Below are positions 57,261 to 64,000 of a stretch of 64,000 bases of DNA, piece after piece. Under the pieces are notes generated by a model. That model saw only the letters and a list, made by a program, of their open reading frames with translations. It searched no databases and had not been told where the DNA came from. The DNA is from Verpa conica (taxonomy: Eukaryota > Ascomycota > Pezizomycetes > Pezizales > Morchellaceae), in the NCBI GenBank assembly GCA_033030425.1, contig JAUFSD010000001.1:248001-312000 (forward strand), read 5' to 3'. The translations under genes and the position numbers were made by a program. Each line of letters opens with the position of its first letter. Positions within the stretch are counted from its first letter, which is position 1.

Positions 57261-58487
57261 ATGCAATCCCTCCCTACTGAACTGGTCCACGAAATCATCT
57301 CCTACGTCCCAATATCCGATCTCCCAGCACTCCGGCTCACCCATACTTCATTCACCCGCCTCACCAATGAATTCATGTTCCGCTCAACCCCTATCGAAGT
57401 TACACACGAGAGCCTCTCAAATGGACTATCTATACTACAGAACCCCGCAATCTCAAAATCAGTGCAAGAAATCGTTTTCATCGGCCCGCGAGGGAAACAA
57501 TCAACCTCAAAAGCAGTGCCTAGAGAGACGAGTAGCGACTTCGCAAGTGAAATAGAACGCCTTCGAACTGAGAGACGATTCCGAGAATCAAAAGAGTTCA
57601 TAGAGATTCTAGCAGCCGTATTCCAAATTCTACCAGAGCTGAGGAGTATACGTATCCGTGGCTATCTGCTGTTTGATGAAGAACATCACAAGATGAACTG
57701 GGCCGAGGAAATGGAGATCTACCGGGCGAGGGAAAACTACTACTTCAACGTATTTGTAGGAGCGGTTAATGCCGCCTTCGAGGCTGATATTTCCTTGCAC
57801 GAGTTCCGGTGCTGTGGCGCGATGGCTCAAGATATTTATAGTGATACTGAGACGCTCTGCCGTGCAAAGAAGGTGTTTAGTGGGTGTAGAGCACTAGAGC
57901 TTTTTTTCGCCGCAGATTCGGAGAGGGAGTATCCCTCACTGCAGGATTATGAGAACGCGGTTTATGGGGTTATTTCTTCCGCACTACAGCTCGAAAGCCT
58001 TCGTCTAGGATTCAATACGCCGTCTGAGGTTGAGGATGCTAGTATTCCGTTGTCGGCACTATTAGGTGAAGATTTTGTTTGGCCTTGTTTAAAGGAGATC
58101 CAGTTGTCGTGGATCGATATACATGACCATGAACTCCTGCATCTCTTAAAACGGCATGCAGCAACATTAGAGATTTTTGGCATTAAAAACACACTGGTGC
58201 TGTCGGGGAGCTGGACGAATATAGCCAAGATGATAAAGGGTGAAATGATGGTGCTGAAGGAGTTTACTTTGGTTAATGAGGTGTGGGAATGGAACTGGAG
58301 CCACAGGTATACCGAAGAGGAGTTGGTGGAAATTGGGGAATATGTGGTAGGGAATAGGGAGAGTTTGCCAGTGCAGAAGTGTAATAATCACTTAACACAA
58401 ATAAGTGAGTTTATAAGACCATTGGGCGAGGGGGAGTCGGGCTACCATCTATTCAACAGGTTCTTCTGGGGCGCAGAAGATGCTTAG
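57261..58487 (+). CDS. F-box domain protein (408 aa)
   Basis: Single exon from ATG 57261 (ACAATGCAATCC context) to TAG 58487. The first ~45 residues carry an F-box: LPTELVHEIISYVPISDLPALRLTHTSFTRLTNEF. F-boxes bind Skp1 in SCF ubiquitin ligases. The remainder is a mixed-charge, partly Leu-rich region (ALQLESLRLGF, LKEIQLSWIDI) that resembles the irregular leucine-rich substrate-binding part of many fungal F-box proteins. No catalytic motif. The substrate is unknown. Complete, with no intron needed. Confidence 0.83.
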   Translation: MQSLPTELVHEIISYVPISDLPALRLTHTSFTRLTNEFMFRSTPIEVTHESLSNGLSILQNPAISKSVQEIVFIGPRGKQSTSKAVPRETSSDFASEIERLRTERRFRESKEFIEILAAVFQILPELRSIRIRGYLLFDEEHHKMNWAEEMEIYRARENYYFNVFVGAVNAAFEADISLHEFRCCGAMAQDIYSDTETLCRAKKVFSGCRALELFFAADSEREYPSLQDYENAVYGVISSALQLESLRLGFNTPSEVEDASIPLSALLGEDFVWPCLKEIQLSWIDIHDHELLHLLKRHAATLEIFGIKNTLVLSGSWTNIAKMIKGEMMVLKEFTLVNEVWEWNWSHRYTEEELVEIGEYVVGNRESLPVQKCNNHLTQISEFIRPLGEGESGYHLFNRFFWGAEDA

Positions 58488-60118
58488 AGAATATAAGGGT
58501 TAATTGGTGTTTTCTTGATATTTTCTTTCGTATCGAAGATATATTGTGTAAGATAGTAATACGAATGGCTGAGAAAACTCTCATAATCTCTAAGGTATGT
58601 GTGGAAGTTTCGGGGACCATGAACCACTAGACCACTGTTGGGTCTCGACTCTGAGAAAGAGCCCGGATTGGCTATCTTAAATAAATTGTCCCCGTGCGTA
58701 GATTATAACTCAGAGTATCCGTGGACTATTGATAGGCTGGATATTTGCTACAGATTATATCCCGATTATGAGGTTATTAGTCTCATGCCTATGAAGAAGT
58801 CCCAGCTGGTTTATTTAATAATTCTAGAATAATGTTATTTATAGTGAGAAGTCAGATTTGTGACACGAATTCAGAGTTTAAACTAGGTCAATCATTACTT
58901 ACTAACTACTAAATACGGAAAGACTGTGGCTGGGGGTTTGGGGGTGGCAAGCTCGTACGCAATTATGGAGTGAGACGGAGGCTAGCAGATGCTAAGATCA
59001 TGCCACTTTCCCAACACCATACAACCGCCCACAACCGCCACTATTGACATAGCCTTGTATTGATGAAAACGTTCCTCAATAGTCACCCATATCCACTATG
59101 TCTGGTGAGTTCGAGTACCTTAACCTTTGAGTTCCATGTACTTATGATTCATTCATTCACTATGTTTGGTGACAACCTGGTGGTTTAGCCGAGTGATTCT
59201 CCATGATTTTAAGGCTCTGCGCGCCAAGATACGACTTTAAACACTGTTACACCAGAACGGTTGTCGTCATCCGGATAAGACCGACCTCCGAACTTATGGA
59301 AGACCCAAAGTTGGTATCCGGGGCCCTTCTACTCCTCATCGAGCTCCTATTACAAGAATATTTGCGCGCTCTTTATGACTGCAAGGCCCCGCGTGACACC
59401 AATGGGTTTCCTGGTTGCAAGGCGGATCTCAGCCCGCTTTGTTTAAAGTGCAAGATGTTCGCGGAGATCTGGTGACGACATGACAGCGTCATATCGATGG
59501 ATCCAGGACTCCGTTTTTATCAACCTCAGGGCCAGGTTGGTCTGCCCAGTTCAATATTTTTTGGAGTTATTGGTCTTTATTCGTGCAGCAGTAGATAGCG
59601 ATAACATTGATTGGTTTTTAGAGACTATATCCTAAGGTGTGCATACCCTATATTAATTCTGGTGCGTTTCTCTATACTATTTCTCAATTACCCATTGTTT
59701 TTTTCTTCGGACGCAGTAAGTGGTTAAACTTTTGCCCCTTTCTGAATGTGTCGCCTCCCTGGGCTGTGGGTTGAAAATCTCATGATCAGTCACCAGATCT
59801 TGATGTTCATCTATGGCCATTGTCAGAGCGCCTGACATGTGAACCATTGGGGGCAACACGTATCTAACCGGGTTCTTATTTGCCGTCCTGCGTTCTTTCA
59901 TGTTGGATGTGGAAATAACACTAACAATCAGAGTGAGAGTCAGATAGAAATAAATAGTAGCTTTATCCGAGTTACCGAGCTTAAAAAACAAGTTTGGAGG
60001 AAAGACAATTGGTATATAAGAAGCCCTTATCAGAACTATAGCTATTCACTTAGAATTGCATATTAAAAACTATTTTCCCTAGACAGCCAACAAAACAAAA
60101 CAATCAACAATTACAATC
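58488..60118. other. Intergenic region with trehalose phosphorylase promoter
   Basis: No supported ORF; frames at 59203-59475 and 59677-59991 have no domain or context. The last ~120 bp are AC-rich, and a TATA-like TATATAAG (60013-60020) lies about 100 bp ahead of the ATG at 60119. Confidence 0.5.
60013..60020 (+). promoter_or_regulatory. Putative TATA box of trehalose phosphorylase gene
   Basis: TATATAAG about 100 bp upstream of the start codon, followed by an A/C-rich leader (ACAAAACAAAACAATCAACA). The spacing is plausible for a fungal core promoter, but such motifs are common in AT-rich DNA. Confidence 0.4.
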
Positions 60119-62561
60119 ATGGCACCTCATGCAATTGAATGCCCGCATGGTTTTCATTCCATAGCCGGAAGTGAGCGCAAAAGATCGATCAGCGCTTTGG
60201 ATGCAGCACAGTATTGGGCTGGTATCGCTTTAACAGTAAGTAGTACCCATATTACCATACCCGTGGTGCTATTGTTTGCTAAACCCCATAATAGCCTCTT
60301 TACGTCGGCTTAGCGGCAAACGTAATCGACAAAAACACAATTGAAATCGGGGTCTCAATCCACGATGGTGTATACTCCGTCGACTTCTGCATTCGTACCC
60401 TTCACATCAAGGAGGGCGGTACGGTCTCCGAAATTCTCAAACCTGATGCCCTAGAGACAATTCAGAAATATTCTAAGGAACACCAGGCCAAGTTCGTTGG
60501 ATGTGGTATTACCGAAGAACTTGCAAAACTCTGCCCTGATATAGGATCGTTTCTCTGGAGCGAGCTCGATATTGTCGTTATGAAGTTCGCAGTAAAGACT
60601 ACGTTTCCAAAATTCGCATTTTCAGATGAGGAAGATGGGGAGCCGTCATCCGAGACCATCCCCATAGATGTGGACGAGCAGGCGGATTCTGCAGTGAGGA
60701 AATGTATTATGAACTTTGGCCCTGGGCATAATCCTTCTTTGTCTATTGGGTTTAGGAACAGAGTTGAGCCGGATATTAGTGGAAGAATTGAGCTGGTTTC
60801 CAACTTAGAGAGTTATAGGAAGACTGTCCATGAAGGGACCTGGAACAGTATTATGAAATACGCCAACGAGCTTAAGAAGAACAAGACCAAGGTCGCCTTC
60901 TTTTCTGCGACGCCACAAGGAGGAGGGGTGGCACTCATGAGACATGCTTTGATCAGGTTCTATCGCCTCTTGGGAGTGAATGTACAATGGTTTGTTACAC
61001 CTAGCCTTTTATTCTTTTAGGATTGCTGACAATTCAACCCAGGTACATCCCGAAGCCGAATCCCAAAGTATTCAGAATTACAAAGACGAACCACAACATC
61101 CTCCAAGGCGTCTCTGATCCTTCTGAAAGGCTAGATGAAGAGAGGCAACAGATGATGACCGATTGGGTCACATACAACGCCCGCCGTTACTGGTTCTGTG
61201 AAGGAGGTCCACTAGCCAAGGGTGGTGCAGATGTTGTCATCATCGATGATCCACAAATGCCTGGCCTTATTCCACTAATTAAGGAACACAGGCCAGAGGT
61301 AAAAATCATTTACAGGAGTCATATTGAGATCAGGAGCGAACTTATTGGGAAAGAAGGAAGCCCCCAAGAGCAAGTCTGGAAATATCTTTGGGACAGAATA
61401 AAGCTTTCGGATGTGTTTATTAGCCATCCGGTCGATAGGTTTGTTCCAGCTCAGGTCCCGATTTCTATGGTTGGTTTGATGCCAGCTTGCACAGATTGGT
61501 ATGTTTCAACAAAGATCTCCTTCTGGTTGATAAGTACTAATTGAGATGAGCTAGGCTGGATGGACTGAATAAGGACCTTAAAGAGTGGGATTTGAGATAT
61601 TATCATCACATTCTAAGGAATTCCTGTGCAGATATCGGAATGTAAGAAGCAAAAAGATCATACATGAATATGAACGTTAAGGAAACTAATTACATTAATA
61701 CATTTTTTAGGAGCACTTTGCAGTACCCAGCTCGCGACTATATCGTTCAAGTTGCCCGCTTTGATCCCAGTAAGGGAATTCCAGACGTCATCGAATCCTA
61801 CCGAAAGCTCCGCGAGATTCTAGAAGAGAAAGCCCCTCACAAAACTACCCCACAATTGTTAATGTACGAGTCCCTGTGATAGAATCTCCTGGTAAATCTC
61901 ATACTGACTAATCTCTCTAGTTGTGGTCACGGAGCTATTGATGACCCTGACGCCTCCATCATCTATGACCTAACAATGAAACAACTTGATGAGCCTAAAT
62001 ACGACAAAATCAGAAGGGACATTGTCGTTATGAGAATCGGCCCGAGTGACCAAAGTATGATTCACCAAATTCTCCAAGTAAACGCAGAGCTAACAGCCGG
62101 TAGTACTCAACGCCATCCTCTCGTGCGCAAAACTCGTCGTCCAACTCTCTTCACGGGAAGGCTTCGAAGTAAAGGTCTCAGAAGCAATCCACAAAGGCAA
62201 GCCCATCATCGCCACCCGCGCCGGCGGAATCCCACTCCAAGTCCAAAACGGCAAAAACGGCTTCCTTGTCGAAATTGGCGATTCAACTGCCGTTGCAAAT
62301 CACCTTTTCAATCTCTACACAGACAAGAAATTGTATAATCGGTTGAGCGACTATGCGAAGACTAGTGTTAGTGACGAAGTTGGTACAGTTGGTAATGCGG
62401 CTTGTTGGTTGTATTTGGCCGCCAAGTTGGCGAAGGGGGAGGAATTGAAGCCGAATGCGAAGTGGATTACGGATATGTACCGTGAGGATGCGGGGCAGAA
62501 GTATGCCGATGGTGAGCCGAAGCTGCCGAGACTAGATTTGGATATTAAGGGACAGGCATGA
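60119..62561 (+). CDS. ccg-9: Trehalose phosphorylase (GT4 family, ccg-9 type), 699 aa
   Basis: Seven exons: 60119-60235, 60295-60989, 61043-61498, 61555-61641, 61711-61863, 61921-62054 and 62104-62561; introns 49-69 nt and an exactly closed frame. The enzyme reversibly converts trehalose plus phosphate to glucose and glucose-1-phosphate in the cytosol. Signatures are a fungal-specific N-terminal half (VGVSIHDG-type region, SATPQGGGVALMRH), VVIIDDPQMPGLIPL, IYRSHIEIRSEL, and GT4 phosphate/nucleotide-binding motifs QVARFDPSKGIPDVIESY and SSREGFEVKVSEAIHKGKP-IATRAGG. Family length (about 700 aa) matches. The second acceptor choice (AATAG at 60294) was preferred because it keeps the frame and reads PLYVGLA. 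Neurospora ccg-9 is clock-controlled; that is not shown here. Confidence 0.93.
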
Positions 62562-64000
62562 GTAGTACACTAGAGAAGTTATTTGATTGGTTATTCATTG
62601 GTAGAGTATTATGGGACACGGTTTTTATTATTTCTTTTGTTGTCTAGTTCTGTAATTGTGATGATGGTTTTGTTTCTCCACTAAATCTTGATTTTCTATT
62701 TTCTTTTTCTTCTTTTATCATTGGTATCTAGAAACTACTATCATGTTTTACTATATATGGCTGAAGGGTCAACTGGGGCAGCTAGTTTTGGTTAGCAACA
62801 AAGTAGAGAAAGTTATTATTTTGGGGTTAAACTTACTCTAGCTACTTGCTACGCTGCGGTATCCTGCTGATTAAGATATTTCCCCGTAACTAATATTATA
62901 ATACCTAGTGCAGCAGAGCCCATAGTATTCCCTACGTCTAGCTAAGTGGACACTGGCTAAGTGGACGCTGGAACACGTCTTTAATAAGGAATATGGGGCG
63001 CATGGCGCTAGAGCTGCCAGGCGCGTAAGTACCACACACACACAGCCACCTCCAATCCTTCATTATATGTGCTAACTGTATACAAGGTACGTATGTGCCA
63101 CCATATGACAGTTTTAAAATCCGGCACGGAATGCGAGTTTCCGGGACACAAAACCTATGATGAATTAGATGGGTCACGTTCGAAAGTTCTTTGAAGGACG
63201 TAGCACGGATATATACCGGATCAATCGATAACTACGTCGTACGACTGGGATAGCGTGGATCGTATCAGTGGTACTACAAACTCACATATATGAGAAGTGA
63301 CTGGTGGTGTATAATCCAAGAGGGATTCCGTTTATGGTGGATACGACAGAACTGAGGTCTGATGAACTTTCAGGTATGATATTAGAGATGGCGCGTATAT
63401 ACTCGTATTATTGGTCTTCTGGGCGGGTGGAGGGATGTGACGTTTAAGTCGCTGACTACCGGTACTACTGCTAATGGCTGGGTTTTACTCATTGAGGCGT
63501 GATTTTAAGTATACGTAGTAGTTAGAATGGATAGAAAAATCTTTGGTAAAATAAGTATTAGAATGGAAAACTCAGTATGTAGTAGGTTCGGCGGGAACCT
63601 TAGTATCTACTGATAAAAAAAAGGGTTTGGCTTAAATTTCCAGACACCTAAAAAGCGTTAGAGGGTCTTAATATCCTAGGAATAGCTCCTTGTAAGGACT
63701 CTAGGTTATAATAGGACCACAGTATCTAAATTTTGTTATTTTCTTTTAGATAAACCTTTACCCTAGACCTAGCTAGCGCCCCACTCAGACCTGCAGTATT
63801 TGAGCCATATCCTGAAAATTAATTATTCCATCTATTAAGCACTAGTTACATAGTTATCTTCTAGAAACATCTACCACCAAAATAAACTATTTACTCGAAA
63901 AGAAAAAACCCTAACTTACACCAACCAGCAGTGTAAATCTACTCAACTACGTACTTTCCATCTCCAGACTAGACTCCTCCGCCCTCTTTTCTCTCCCATA
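62562..64000. other. Gene-free region to window end
   Basis: Trehalose phosphorylase 3' flank with T-rich stretches (62625-62730), then AT-rich DNA without a supported ORF. The final 60 bp are C/T-rich and could belong to the leader of a gene starting beyond the window. Confidence 0.5.

Noticed and set aside
59203..59475. 90-codon frame starting with ATG
   Set aside because: No recognisable domain, no neighbours or promoter support, within AT-rich intergenic DNA.

Overview
The window is nuclear DNA from a filamentous ascomycete fungus. Coding regions carry many short GT..AG introns (most 48-102 nt), often with CTAAC/CTAAT-like branch points. The genes have clear fungal affinities: a CaMKK-type kinase, an mtr-like amino-acid permease, a NACHT-ankyrin NLR, a ccg-9-type trehalose phosphorylase and a chromodomain Ty3/gypsy element. 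Long AT-rich gene-free stretches, a layered transposon nest and an NLR with homogenised ankyrin repeats would fit a repeat-rich Pezizomycete such as a truffle or a relative. That placement is inference, not proof. I found no rRNA, tRNA or CRISPR array.

Layout. 1-4820 is gene-free. 4821-8645(-) is a CaMKK-type kinase. 8646-16178 is gene-free apart from small palindromes. 16179-16583(-) and 19538-19765(+) are small uncharacterised ORFs; the second carries a cysteine-pair zinc-binding pattern. 20273-21779(+) is a peroxisomal SCP2-type thiolase. 24453-24929(+) is a two-exon small membrane-protein gene with a paralogue at 50393-50826(-). 25754-27749(+) is an 11-exon amino-acid permease. 28854-30287(+) is a Ser-rich protein of unknown function. 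30951-31175 is a MITE with Pol III-like boxes. 31795-35853(-) is a complete 10-exon NACHT-ankyrin NLR.

36107-45336 is a three-layer transposon nest. A Tc1/mariner element is interrupted by a nearly intact chromodomain gypsy retrotransposon, and the gypsy 5' LTR is interrupted by a gag-only LINE. Each layer has recognisable ends and target-site duplications. The nest has split what was probably a compact (~420 bp) divergent promoter between the NLR and RQC1/TCF25 (45508-47526, +).

The right third holds AT-rich intergenic DNA, a pogo-like MITE (53724-53907), ALG11 (54934-56544, -) facing a divergent F-box gene (57261-58487, +), and a 7-exon trehalose phosphorylase (60119-62561, +).

Functionally the identifiable genes are housekeeping or metabolic: nutrient/energy signalling, peroxisomal lipid metabolism, amino-acid uptake, N-glycan assembly, ribosome quality control and trehalose metabolism. 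They sit in a repeat-rich landscape with one innate-immunity-like NLR. I predicted exon junctions by eye from splice signals, reading-frame closure and family-sequence continuity. All multi-exon models close in frame.
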